The notes: generated from the letters alone by a model not told the origin. A DNA stretch of 14,622 bases from Parvularia atlantis (GCA_943704415.1 CALSCO010000860.1:1-14622), one strand, 5' to 3'. Numbered from the stretch's first letter, positions 1 through 8,940 are shown. Made by a program: numbers and translations.

Positions 1-62
1 CCCCCCCCGCCCATTCAGTTGTCTGTTGCCCTTCACCCATTTCCCCCCGAAAAACAGTCGCC

Positions 63-2399
63 TCATTGCTTTTGTGAGGGCTTGCCGCCCTTGCCCTTGC
101 CGGCCGGTGCCGCCGGTGCCTCGCTGGCCTTCTTGCCCGCGGCTGGTGTTGCTGCTGCTGTTGCTGATGGTGCGGCCGCCTTTTTGCCCGCGGCGGGTGC
201 GGGTGCCGCCGGTGCTGCGGTTGCGGGCGGCGTGACCTTCTTGATCGCTGGTGGTGGGGTCGCGGCGCTCTTTGGCGCGGCCTCGGCGGGCGGCGGCGCG
301 GCAGCGGCCGGGGGCGGCCACGGCGCCGTCGGCGACGAGTTGACCGGCGGCGGCGGCCCGGGGAAGACGGGCGGGTCGTACCAGATGTTGCGGCTCTTGT
401 GCTTGCGCTTGTCGGCTGCATGCTTGTCCGCTGCGCTGTTCTCGTTTTGCAGGATCTCGTCCAGCACGTCCTGCGTCAGCGCCTCGTGGTCGGCCTTCTG
501 TACGAGCTCCTCCGGCACGGCGTACTCGGGCTCCACCTCGTCTGACGCGCCGCGTCAGCCCCACCGCGCCCGCAGACCGTGCGCAATGATGCGCACGCAC
601 TCAGCACATCCTTGTACACGCGCGGCACCGTGTCGTCCCACTGCGCGCGCAGGAACGCGAGCCCGCGCAACCGCAGGTTGTACTTTTTGGCGAGGTCCGA
701 CGACGTCACAAAGCTGTTTGTGTTTGGCCACTCAGCGCTGCCGCGGGGCATTACGGTGTGGCGCGCACCGCGACTGCGGCGTCAGCGTCTCCGACACGTC
801 TGTGATCACGCCGCCTTCTTGCTCAAACAGCATGTAGACGTAGCGGTGGTACCCGGTGCCTGCGCGAGGCACGTGAGGGGAGACAGGGCGACCAACGCGA
901 TGGTGGCTGCGCACCCTTCTCCGGGTGCGGCGGGATGTAGGGCAGGGCGACGGTCGCGGTCGTGGGCAGCGGCAGGTTGCGGTCCATCTGCGCTGGCAGG
1001 TTGTAGCTGCGCGGCGCGCCGACGTGTGTCAGGCCGGGAGGGGCGCACTCGCGGAGCCACCGCACGCACACAAGCCAGTGCGCGCGCTCGCCGAGCACGC
1101 CCTCGGCCGTGTTGGGCGCGTCGGCGTCGACCATGACCAGCGTCACGAGTGCGTGCGGCTTATCGTCGATGCGGTACCGGAGCAGGGGCTGCTGCCGCAG
1201 CTGTGCATGGGCCGGGCGAGGCTCAGCACCTGCGGCTGCCACGTAGGGTGTTGCGCGGACGCACGTTGCGCGGCACTTGCGCGTTGCCCTTGTACACGGC
1301 CGACGCATCGTACTCGACGATCAGGTTGATCGTGGGCAGGAACTTGTCGTCGCGCACGACGTCGCGCAAGACGCCCCAGTACTGCGCCATCTTGCGCATC
1401 TGCGTGCGGGTCCGGCGTGAGCATGGTGCTGTGCCGGGCGCGGTCCGGCCGCAGCGCACTCTCCGGTCCTCCTCGTAGTAGATCCACTGGTCGTTGCTCA
1501 TCTTGCGCACGTCCGGGTACTTGCCGGGCACTGGTGGAGTGGCTCAGAACGCCGCTGCTCACACACATGCGCGGGCCAAGCGCACCCATGAGCGTGCGCA
1601 CGTACGACTCGCGCGCAGGGTCCGAACGCGCGAGCCACAGCAGGTTCTTCTCCATGTACGCGCGGTAAAGCCGGAGGCGTTCACTCGCGGCGGCGATGTC
1701 GGCCTTGAGCGCGAGCGCGGCAGGGCTGTTGGCGTCTGCGTCGTGCCACGCGCGCCGATTCAGCACGCGCAGCTCGTCGACGGCGCAAAAGACGCGCACC
1801 ACCGCCCGTCTCGGCCTCGGACGACTTGAGCTGCTTGACGCGCTCCTCAAGGCTCGCGATGTCGCTGCGCGGCACAGGGCCAATCAGTCGTGACGCGAGT
1901 GCCGGTGCGGCTGGCTTGTGCGCGCGCGCACGCACGTCTGCAGGTGGTCGCAGTAGCGCATGCGGCGCTCGCGGAAGTTGGTCATCCACGCGACCGCCTG
2001 CTCGTACGCGCGCTCGTCGGCCAGCTCCATCGCCGTCTTCTCGCCCGATGCGCTGCCGCCTCCCGCTCCGGCCGCCACCGCCGCCGCCGCCGCCGCCGTC
2101 GCCGCATCGGCTGCCTCCTTCGCCTTGCCGCGCTTGCCCTTGGCCGGCTTGGCCTCCTTGGCCTCCTTGGACGGCGCGGTGGCAGGCGCTGCTGCGGCCG
2201 CCGTCTCGCGCCACACGGCACCCGCGTGGAACGATCGGAGCGGCCCGGCGCGCCCCGCGGCGCCCGCGATCGCGCGCCACGCGCCCCGGCCGAGCAGCAT
2301 CGAGAAGCGCGCGCGGCCTGCGACGAGCGCGACGCGACGAACGATCAGCCACGTGGTGCCCTTTGCCGCAAGCAGTGCCGTGTGCGACACAATAGCCAT
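63..2399 (-). CDS. MRPL38: Mitochondrial large ribosomal subunit protein mL38 (PEBP-fold)
   Basis: Structural protein of the mitochondrial ribosome large subunit. Exons, read on the minus strand: 2399-1936, 1864-1800, 1735-1586, 1530-1460, 1399-1265, 1200-1070, 1006-915, 859-769, 713-601, 541-63. They join in frame to 596 residues. The N-terminus is Arg/Ala-rich with [11 protein letters not shown], typical of a mitochondrial presequence. An Ala/Lys-rich linker follows. The PEBP core has VMVDADAP (about 317-324), HWLV (336-339) and [10 protein letters not shown] (372-381), matching PEBP conserved regions. [10 protein letters not shown] (418-427) matches the mL38-specific C-terminal part (LAFFQCRWDD in animals). 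A Pro/Ala/Lys tail of about 110 residues with repeated PAAGKK makes it much longer than the roughly 380-residue animal protein. Met34 (codon 2300-2298) is an alternative start that also gives a good presequence. Family assignment is firm; individual splice sites are inferred. Confidence 0.87.
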
Positions 2400-2426
2400 C
2401 GCGGCCACGTCTGCCGTCTGACTGGG
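2400..2426. promoter_or_regulatory. 27-bp divergent intergenic region between mL38 and AMACR
   Basis: Only 27 bp separate the mL38 ATG (minus strand, 2399) from the AMACR ATG (plus strand, 2427). If both starts are right, the two transcripts must share a bidirectional promoter, and each promoter must lie partly within the neighbour's 5' UTR or coding sequence. The segment holds CCACGTC but no TATA box. Using mL38 Met34 instead would widen the gap to 126 bp. Confidence 0.5.
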
Positions 2427-3980
2427 ATGGCGGGTCCACTGCGCGGGCTCCGCGTGCTCGAGATCGCGGGCCTCGCGCCGGCGCCGTTCTGCGGTGCGGC
2501 ACAGGCCGGAGGTGCGAGCGTGTGGCTGATGCACGCATCGGGCGCAGGCATGATCCTCGCCGACTTTGGCGCCGATGTCGTGCGCGTCGACCGCGCCGAC
2601 TCGCAGTTCAACCCGGACAACCTCGCGCGGTGCGGCTGACGCGGCTGATGCGGCGGAGGGCTGATCGGGTGTGCGCAGCGGCAAGCGCTCGCTCGCACTC
2701 GACCTCAAGTCGCCCGATGGCGTGCGCACGTTTGCGCGCCTCGCGAGCAAGGCCGACGTCGTCGTCGAGCCGTTCCGTCCGGGCGTGATGGAGCGTCTTG
2801 GCCTCGGCCCCGAGCGTCTCTGCGCGGCCAACCCGCGCCTGATCTACGCGCGCCTGACGGGCTTTGGCCAGAGCGGCGCGTACGCGTCGATGGCCGGACA
2901 CGACATCGACTACATCGCGCTGACGGGCATGCTCGCGGTGCTGCGCGTGCTGCGCGTGCTGCGCGTCTTCGGCACGGCACTCACACGGCGGCGGCGGCGG
3001 CGGCGCCACAGGCGGTCGGGCGCAAGGACGAGAACCCGATGTTTGCGGGCAACCTGCTCGGTGCGGGGCGGCGCGCCGGGCGCTGCCGCCGAAAGGACTC
3101 ACACGGCGCGCGCGCGTGCAGGCGACTTTGCGGGCGGCGGCATGCTGTGCGCGATGGGCATCCTGCTCGCCGTGATCGAGCGCAGCACGTCCGGGCGCGG
3201 CCAGGTGATCGACGCGGCGATGGTGCGCGGCCCGTGCCCGCCGCGGCGCGCGCTGACGTGCCGCACGTGCGCAGACCGACGGCGCCGCGTACCTCGGCTC
3301 ATTCGTGTTCAACATGCACCGCGCGGGCCTCTGGAACCGCCCGCGCGGCTGCAACACGCTCGACTCGGGCGCGCACTTTTACGAGACATACAAGACCAAG
3401 GACGGCAAGTTTATGGCCGTGTGCGTCGTCGCCCTGATGTCACACTGCCTGCGCGCCTGTCTGACACCGCCACCGCCCAGCGGAGCGATCGAGCCGCAGT
3501 TTTACGCGCTGCTGCTCAAGGGCCTGCAGCTCGACCCGGCGACGCTGCCACGGCAGATGGACACGGCGTCCTGGCCGGCGATGAAGCAGCGCCTGGCGGC
3601 GGCCTTCGCTACCAAGACACGCGCCGAGTGGCAGCAGATCTTTGACGGCACGGACGCCTGCGTCGCGCCCGTGCTCGAGATGGACGAGGTCATGAGCCAC
3701 CCGCACGCCAAGGACCGCAAGCTGCTCGTGCCCAGCGCCGAGGACCCCGACGCGCTTGAGCCCGCGCCGGCGCCACGCGTATGCGCCCCGCTCGCCGCGC
3801 CCCGGAGTCGCCTCAAACATACACGCGCGACAGCTCTCGCGCACGCCCGCCGTCACGCAGGAGCGCGGCCGCGCCAGCCCGCAGGTCGGCCAGCACAGCG
3901 AGGCCATCCTGCGCGAGTTTGGCCTGGGCGACGACGAGACCGCGCGGCTGGTGCAGGCAAAGGTCGTGAGCAAGCTGTGA
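2427..3980 (+). CDS. AMACR: Alpha-methylacyl-CoA racemase, CoA-transferase family III, peroxisomal
   Basis: Epimerises (2R)- to (2S)-methyl-branched acyl-CoAs so that they can enter beta-oxidation. Exons: 2427-2493, 2548-2629, 2679-2937, 3012-3060, 3122-3222, 3275-3420, 3481-3778, 3834-3980. They join in frame to 382 residues, the same length as human AMACR. The protein opens with [19 protein letters not shown] and [14 protein letters not shown], the family's N-terminal signature. Catalytic positions are present: His124 in AGHD, Asp154 in LLGDFAGGG and Glu239 in GAIEPQF, aligning with the His, Asp and Glu of the mycobacterial enzyme. [12 protein letters not shown] is also conserved. The C-terminus is SKL (3969-3977), a canonical PTS1, so import into peroxisomes is expected. 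Divergent from mL38. Seven introns of 49-74 nt; the last donor is GTATGC, and the others are mostly GTGCG. Confidence 0.95.
2938..3011 (+). repeat. AMACR intron 3 with 9-bp tandem repeat and CGG run
   Basis: This 74-nt intron contains about three copies of a 9-bp unit CTGCGCGTG (2941-2967), then CACTCACACG as the branch-like region, then a CGG trinucleotide run (about 2986-3004) before CCACAG. It is the longest intron in this gene, and its extra length comes from the two simple repeats. The intron call rests on the family alignment: TGMLA joins directly to AVGRKDENP as in other AMACR proteins. Confidence 0.7.
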
Positions 3981-4166
3981 GCGCGGAATTGCTGTGGCGG
4001 CGGGCAACGTCGATGGCAACGTGCGCGGCTCTGCGCCTCACATCATCACGTCATCACGTCATCACGTCATCACATCCTACCAGATTGATGAAGGACGCGT
4101 CTAGAAGCGTCTGGAAAGCGCTATCTGTCGCCGTTTTGAGTAACGCGTCACCAACAAAACGAACGG
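3981..4166 (+). promoter_or_regulatory. AMACR 3' flank and desaturase promoter region
   Basis: This 186-bp non-coding gap separates two genes in the same direction. It holds an 8-bp tandem repeat (4045-4076) and two ACGCGT sites (4095-4100 and 4143-4148). ACGCGT is the core bound by MBF-type cell-cycle factors in yeasts. The stretch before the ATG, CCAACAAAACGAACGG, is A-rich compared with its surroundings, as expected for a leader. ACGCGT is not rare in GC-rich DNA, so its role is uncertain. Confidence 0.45.
4045..4076 (+). repeat. 8-bp tandem repeat ATCACGTC, CRE-like half sites
   Basis: Three exact copies of ATCACGTC plus a fourth with one change (ATCACATC) run head to tail. Each junction makes ACGTCA, the reverse complement of TGACGT, which is the half-site of ATF/CREB-type bZIP factors. 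The 8-bp spacing means neighbouring sites do not fall on the same helix face. The repeat lies 90-120 bp upstream of the desaturase start codon. Confidence 0.7.
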
Positions 4167-5372
4167 ATGCCCGCCGCCCCCGCCGTCCCCCCTTCCTGCG
4201 CGCCGATAAGCGCGCCCGCGCGTGTGGCCGACGGCGACATGCTGCGGCGTCTCGCTGCGGTGCACGCCAAGCCCGCACCCGCGCCGGTGGCGCTCGCGGC
4301 GAGCGCAAATCTGCCGCCGCCGCACTTCTCGCTGTTTGAGCGTGCGGCGGGGTACGCGTGGCTGTCGCGGCACTTCTTCCAGCCGCTGCTGCGCGACCGG
4401 CGCGACGACAGCTTTGTGCTGTGCACGGCGCTGATGCTGCTGACGGTGGTGCCGTCGGCGGTGTGGCTGCTGCGCGAGTTTGCGTGGTGGCGTGCGGCGC
4501 TGCATGTCGGGCTCGTGTTGCAGTATGCGGGCTCGTACACGGCCATCCTGCACAACTCGTGCCACCGCAAGGTCTTCGCCGTCGACTGCCTCAACCACGT
4601 CGTGCCCGTGCTGCTCGGCCCCCTGCTCGGCCAGACCTGGAACACCTACTACTACCACCATGTCAAGCACCACCACGTCGAGGACAACGGCCCCAGCGAC
4701 CTGTCCTCGACCCTGCGCTCCCAGCGCGACAGCATCGTGCACTTTGCCATGTACTTCCTCCGCTTCCTGCTCTTCGTCGCGATCGAGCTGCCCGTCTACT
4801 TTGTCCGCCGCCGCCAGTATTGGAACGCCGCCGCGACCTTCTTTGGCGAGGCCGCGAGCCTGTGCGTCATGCTCCTCCTCGCCCGCGTCAACCCGCTCGG
4901 CGCCTGCTTCGTCTGCCTCGTGCCCCTGCTCATCGTCCGCTTCGGCATGATGAGCGGCAACTGGGCCCAGCACGCCTTCATCGACCAGGACGACCCCACG
5001 TCCAACTACAAGTCGTCCGTGACCTGCATTCAGCACGACTACAACCGCGAGGCGTTCAACGACGGCTACCACACCAGCCACCATCTCAACCCGCGCCGCC
5101 ACTGGAGCGAGCACCCGGCTCACCTCCTGGGCGAGCACCCGGTCTACTACGCCGCGCGCCCGATCGTCTTCCAGCAGGTCGACTTCATGGGCCTGTGGTT
5201 CCTGCTCATGTGCCAGGACTACACCCGCCTCGCCGAGCTCTACGTCCACCTCGGACCCGAGCACGAGCGCATGTCGCAGCAGCAAATCATCGACCTGCTC
5301 AAGAGCCGCACCCGCGCCTTCACGCCCGAGCAGATCCGCAAGCACTACCCCGAGCGCGCGGCTCGGACGTGA
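4167..5372 (+). CDS. Membrane fatty acid desaturase, three-histidine-box type, intronless
   Basis: Integral-membrane di-iron desaturase of the FA_desaturase family; it introduces a double bond into an acyl chain, probably in the ER. It is 401 residues in a single exon. Histidine boxes: HNSCH (129-133), HHVKHHH (164-170) and HTSHH (302-306). NWAQH (265-269) and QHDYN (289-293) add further conserved His. Hydrophobic segments lie near 83-102, 112-128, 193-212, 228-240 and 245-260, with a weaker one near 330. The first 50 residues are Pro/Ala-rich and there is no cytochrome b5 domain, so an external electron donor is expected. Regioselectivity and substrate cannot be read from sequence. It is the only gene here without introns. 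Its third codon positions shift from mostly G to mostly C near 4550. The start ATG is the first in frame and follows an A-rich leader. Confidence 0.9.
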   Translation: MPAAPAVPPSCAPISAPARVADGDMLRRLAAVHAKPAPAPVALAASANLPPPHFSLFERAAGYAWLSRHFFQPLLRDRRDDSFVLCTALMLLTVVPSAVWLLREFAWWRAALHVGLVLQYAGSYTAILHNSCHRKVFAVDCLNHVVPVLLGPLLGQTWNTYYYHHVKHHHVEDNGPSDLSSTLRSQRDSIVHFAMYFLRFLLFVAIELPVYFVRRRQYWNAAATFFGEAASLCVMLLLARVNPLGACFVCLVPLLIVRFGMMSGNWAQHAFIDQDDPTSNYKSSVTCIQHDYNREAFNDGYHTSHHLNPRRHWSEHPAHLLGEHPVYYAARPIVFQQVDFMGLWFLLMCQDYTRLAELYVHLGPEHERMSQQQIIDLLKSRTRAFTPEQIRKHYPERAART

Positions 5373-5658
5373 GCCTGGTTGGTCGGCGTGCGCGCGCGCC
5401 CTCTTCAAGTGTCCGCAAGCTTAACGTCCCGGTTGGTTCCTTTGCAAGCTCACACACGCGTGGACATGCAAGCTCCACCACGCATCCCGTTCGAGTTCTT
5501 CTAAGTTGTTCTGCTGTTCCACACCCCTTCAGTGACCGTCCGTGGTCGACGAGCACCCCACACGACTCAGTCGCTACTAGCAAGATTGCATGTGCTTTTT
5601 GTTTCGTGATAGGCCGACTGAAAAGTCGATACTGGCACACTGAGGGCACGCCCGGTGT
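5373..5658. other. Convergent 3' intergenic region
   Basis: Non-coding gap between the desaturase stop and the stop of the RCC1-BTB gene on the other strand. It is visibly more AT-rich than the flanking genes and holds both 3' UTRs. One ACGCGT (5456-5461) and a short T-rich run (5595-5605) are present. No tRNA, open coding frame or strong hairpin was recognised. Confidence 0.6.
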
Positions 5659-8600
5659 TCACTTGATGTCTGCCGTCGCAGCTGCCGGCGCCGCGGGCTC
5701 GGGCCGCACGTGCCACGAGCAGAACGCCTCAAGGCGGCGCGCGCTGTGCCGCTGCGCCACATCCTGGATGTTTTGCATCTGCCGCGTTGTTCAGCGACCG
5801 CGCGCACTCGCGGGCAGGCGGCGCACGCACCAGGTCGCCGTCGCCCAGCATCTCCATGTCACTCAGCAGCGTCTTCTCGAGCACGTCCTCGCAGATCTGC
5901 TTCAGGCCGTCCAGCAGGAAAAAGTCGGCCGCACTCAGCACCTCGAGCGCGTTCTCGCCGTCGATCAGTCGGCGCGTGCCGCTGCCGGCGTAGATGTAGC
6001 GTAGCACGACGAGCAGCACGGGCGCGGCGAAGGGCACGGTGATCGCGCGCCGCTCGAGGTCGTTGAACCCGCGCGACGTGTCCCACAGCGCGCGAAAGTA
6101 GGCGCAGCGCGCGACCAGCACAGCCTTGTGCGCCGGCACCTCGACCGTCGCCTCGGCGTCGGCCTCGTCGCGCACGACAAACGCGACGTCGGCGAACCGC
6201 GCGCTACCGACCATCTCGCTCAGGTCTGACCGCGCGTCAGCACCGAGCGCGGCCAGCGGCAGTGCGCGGCGCACCGTCGCTGAACGTGCTGTCAGTGCTG
6301 ATCGGCGTGCGGCTCGCGCCGTGGCGCACAGGGCGTCCCATGCCCGACGCGTCATTTGGCACGCTGCGCGCGCACAGAGACGTCAGCAAGCCCTGCAGGC
6401 ACAGCAGAGCACCGTCAGCGCACCGCTCCGCGAGCGCGACCAGCCGCGGCAGGGCAAAACGGCGCGCGAGATCAGCCACGGCCGGCAGGAAGAACGTCGG
6501 CACCTGCACAACCGCACGGTCAGCCGTTCAGCGCACACGCACGCGCGCAAACACGCACCTTGAGGTTGTCGGTGTAGAGGTAGCGCAGGAACGCCTGGAA
6601 GGCGACGAAGCGCGCGTTGGGCACAACGATGACAGGCGCGGCGTCGGGTGCTTCATTCCGCGCGCAGAAGCGCCGGTGGAACGCGAGCATGCTGGCGATG
6701 CGCGCACAGCGTCTGCGGGCACCGCGTGAGCTCGTCGATAAGCACAGTACCGGCCGCGCCGCACGCACGCCGTGACAATGACGCTGTGCGCGGCAATGCG
6801 CTTGTTCTCGACCACAAACACGACGTCGCTGAGCGGGCTCGAGGCCGTGATCACTGCGCGCGCACGGGTGAGCACGCGCGCCCGCGCCAGGCCAACCCCA
6901 GCACGCACGGCGCTCAAAGTCAAAGGCAAACGTTGTCGCGCCCTCGCGGATCACAACGTTGTGCTGCGTGCCTAGCGTGAGCCAGCGAGGCAAAGTGCGC
7001 GCGTACGACACGCCCACCTTCCACCCGCCGACCGCGGCGACGATGCTGTCGCCCTCGAGCGCGCGGATCTGCTGCGGCGACAGGCGGTACCTGCGCGGTC
7101 GTGTTGAGCAGCGCGCGACAACACGCCTCGGGCGCACTTGCGGTCGCCGTGGCCGAGCACACCGTTCGCGCCCCAGCCGCACGACCAGAGCGACCCGTCC
7201 GACAGGCGGAAGAGCGTGTGCAGGTGGCCGCAGCTGATTTCGCTCACGCGGCGCGTCTCGGCACCCACGCCGCTGCGCAGCTCAAAGAGGCGCGGCAGCA
7301 GGGCGTTGCGCTGGTCACCACCGCCTTCGCCGTCGACGTCGCCGACGCCCTGCAAAAGCGCTCACTCAGCTCACAGGCGAAGCGGGCGTCGAGCGCACCT
7401 GCTGGCCGTACTCGCCGTGGCCGAACGAGAACACGAGCTGGTCCGGCTCGCGCGCGAGGCAGAACGTGTGGTGTGTGCCGCACGAGACGTCGGCGATGCG
7501 CACGTCGCGCAGGGCGCTCACGAGGCGCGGGGTCATGACGTCGCGGGCTGCACGCGGCGATCAGCGCGAGGCTGGCCATGCGCGCGGCCGGCACGCACTG
7601 TCGCCGTGGCCGATGCCAAACGTGCCGCCGCCCCACGTAAACAGCAGGCCCTCGGACGAGACCGCGACCGAGTGCTGCTGGCCCGCGGCGACCTTGACGA
7701 TCTGTCGCGCGGTCCAAGCGTGAGCGCGTCGTGCGTCATGAAGCACCGCGACGCACCTTGTACGGCGCGAGCGCCGCGATGCGCGTGGGCGTGTCCTTGA
7801 CGAAGCGGTCGCCGTGGCCTGCGCCGCCCGGTCAGCGTCGTGCGCACCATCTGGCTGAAGAGCGCACCCAGCTGGCCCTTGTCGTTGAAGCCGAGCGAGT
7901 ACACCGCGCCCGAGGCCGTCACGATCAGGTAGAAGCCTGCGCGCACGTCAGCTGCTGCCCACCCACCCATCTTCGGCCGCGCGCGCACCGTAGCCCACGG
8001 CGACATCGACGACGCGGCGATCGGCCTCGGTGACGGGGCGGCTGCGTGCGCCGCGTCAGCCCGTGCGGGCTTGAAGCGGTCACAGGACGCACCCGTCGAC
8101 CGTCTCCTCGCCCTCGGCCGGCCCGATCGGCAGCAATTCGGGCACGCGCACGACGCGGCGGCGCAGCGCGCCCGTCGACTCGATCATCTCGCGCACGTTA
8201 AGGTCCTCTGCCGCGCGCTTTTTGAGTCAGCAGTGGCGACACGCGCGCGCGTCCCGCACCGGGGCCAAAGTCGTCCTTGTTGGCAAAATAGAGGTAGTGC
8301 GAGCGGTCGATCATGTCGCGCAGCTCGGCGTTGTTGTTGAGGTCGCCCATGCCAAAGTATGTCGCGACCGAGTCGGACCCGGCGAGCACGTGGAACAGGC
8401 CCCAGCGGTACAGGCGGCCATCGTCGGTCACGGCGAACGACTGGTGGCCGCCAGCCGCGACGGCGACGATGCGCTCGCGTAGCAGGTGCTCGACGCGCGT
8501 GGGCGCGGCAAAGGCGTGCTGCGTCGCGTTGTGCCCGCACTGGCCCTCGCGGTTGCGCCCCCACGAGTAGACGTTGCCGAGGTCGTCGAGCGCGAGCGAG

Positions 8601-8804
8601 TGCTGCTCGCCGGCCGCGATGGCCGTGACTGCGCCGCCGCCGCCGCCCTCAGCCGATGGCGCACACGCGCGCGCATCCGCCGCAGCGCCGCGCACCGTGC
8701 TTGCCGCGCAGCGCGCTCTCGACGACGACCGGCAGCAGCTCATCGCGCGTCTCGCCCGTGCCGAGCGCGCCGGCCGCACCAAAGCCCCACGACACGACCG
8801 ACAT
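5659..8804 (-). CDS. RCC1-repeat protein with two BTB domains
   Basis: Predicted seven-bladed RCC1 propeller followed by tandem BTB/POZ domains. Such proteins usually act as Cullin-3 ubiquitin-ligase adaptors or in GTPase signalling. Exons, read on the minus strand: 8804-8696, 8628-8260, 8207-8093, 8041-7989, 7936-7868, 7818-7757, 7701-7599, 7547-7399, 7349-7138, 7090-7018, 6963-6909, 6853-6769, 6712-6559, 6503-6424, 6363-6275, 6225-5831, 5778-5659. They join in frame to 763 residues. RCC1 signatures recur, such as IAAGEQHSLAL, GQLGHGD, GIGHGD and GVLGHGD. One blade carries an insert of roughly 90 residues (about 105-195). BTB1 starts near 457 (SPLSDVVFVVENKRIAAHSVIV) and BTB2 near 600 (ARFADVAFVV, VPAHKAVLVARCAYFRALW, YIYAG). 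Metazoan IBtk has RCC1-BTB-BTB too, but with ankyrin repeats; none are seen here. The cellular target is unknown. Confidence 0.9.
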
Positions 8805-8936
8805 CCTCCTCCTGCAGCTGCTGCTGGTAGGCGGCGAGGCGCGTCAGCGCGAGACGGCCGAGAGCGAGCGCAATGAGACGAAGAACAACAGCCATCTGAT
8901 GACGTGGCACAGGACGCAGAGTGTCATGCTTCCGCC
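8805..8936. promoter_or_regulatory. 132-bp divergent promoter between RCC1-BTB and gene 5
   Basis: Start codons of two divergent genes flank this segment. It contains TGATGACGTGG (8897-8907). The ten bases TGATGACGTG are identical to the reverse complement of the unit repeated upstream of the desaturase (4047-4072). TGACGTGG is also the core of the yeast unfolded-protein response element. There is no TATA box. Binding is inferred from motif identity only. Confidence 0.45.
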
Positions 8937-8940
8937 ATGA
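8926..8940 (+). other. Four-codon uORF overlapping the gene 5 start
   Basis: ATG CTT CCG CCA TGA reads in a different frame from gene 5. Its stop codon (8938-8940) overlaps the first candidate gene 5 ATG (8937-8939), and a second ATG follows at 8940. If it lies in the mRNA leader, this arrangement would favour termination-reinitiation control of the main frame. The transcription start is unknown, so it may not be transcribed. Confidence 0.35.

Noticed and set aside
1531-1564. 34-nt intron in mL38 using the GTGTGAGC donor
   Set aside because: A GTGCGC donor at 1585 is also in phase and gives a 55-nt intron that fits the length and donor pattern of its neighbours.
1884-2831. Longer mL38 N-terminus starting at 2831
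   Set aside because: It would run antisense through AMACR exons 1-3, and the upstream part is Arg-rich shadow. The ATG at 2399 (or 2300) gives a normal presequence.
4101-5408. 435-codon minus-strand open frame antisense to the desaturase
   Set aside because: It mirrors the desaturase codons and gives a Val/Glu/His-rich sequence without domain signatures. Long antisense frames are expected in GC-rich genes.
5470-5515. Possible tRNA T-arm (GTTCGAG)
   Set aside because: The flanking bases do not pair as a T stem, and no acceptor or anticodon stem can be drawn.
4358-6004. 548-codon plus-strand frame overlapping the desaturase and its 3' region
   Set aside because: Pro/Arg/Ala-rich shadow of the desaturase frame that runs into the non-coding gap and the antisense of the RCC1-BTB gene.
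7350-7398. Frame break in the RCC1 region as pseudogene evidence
   Set aside because: The break is a 49-nt intron with normal donor, branch and CAG, and both sides join in frame within an RCC1 repeat.
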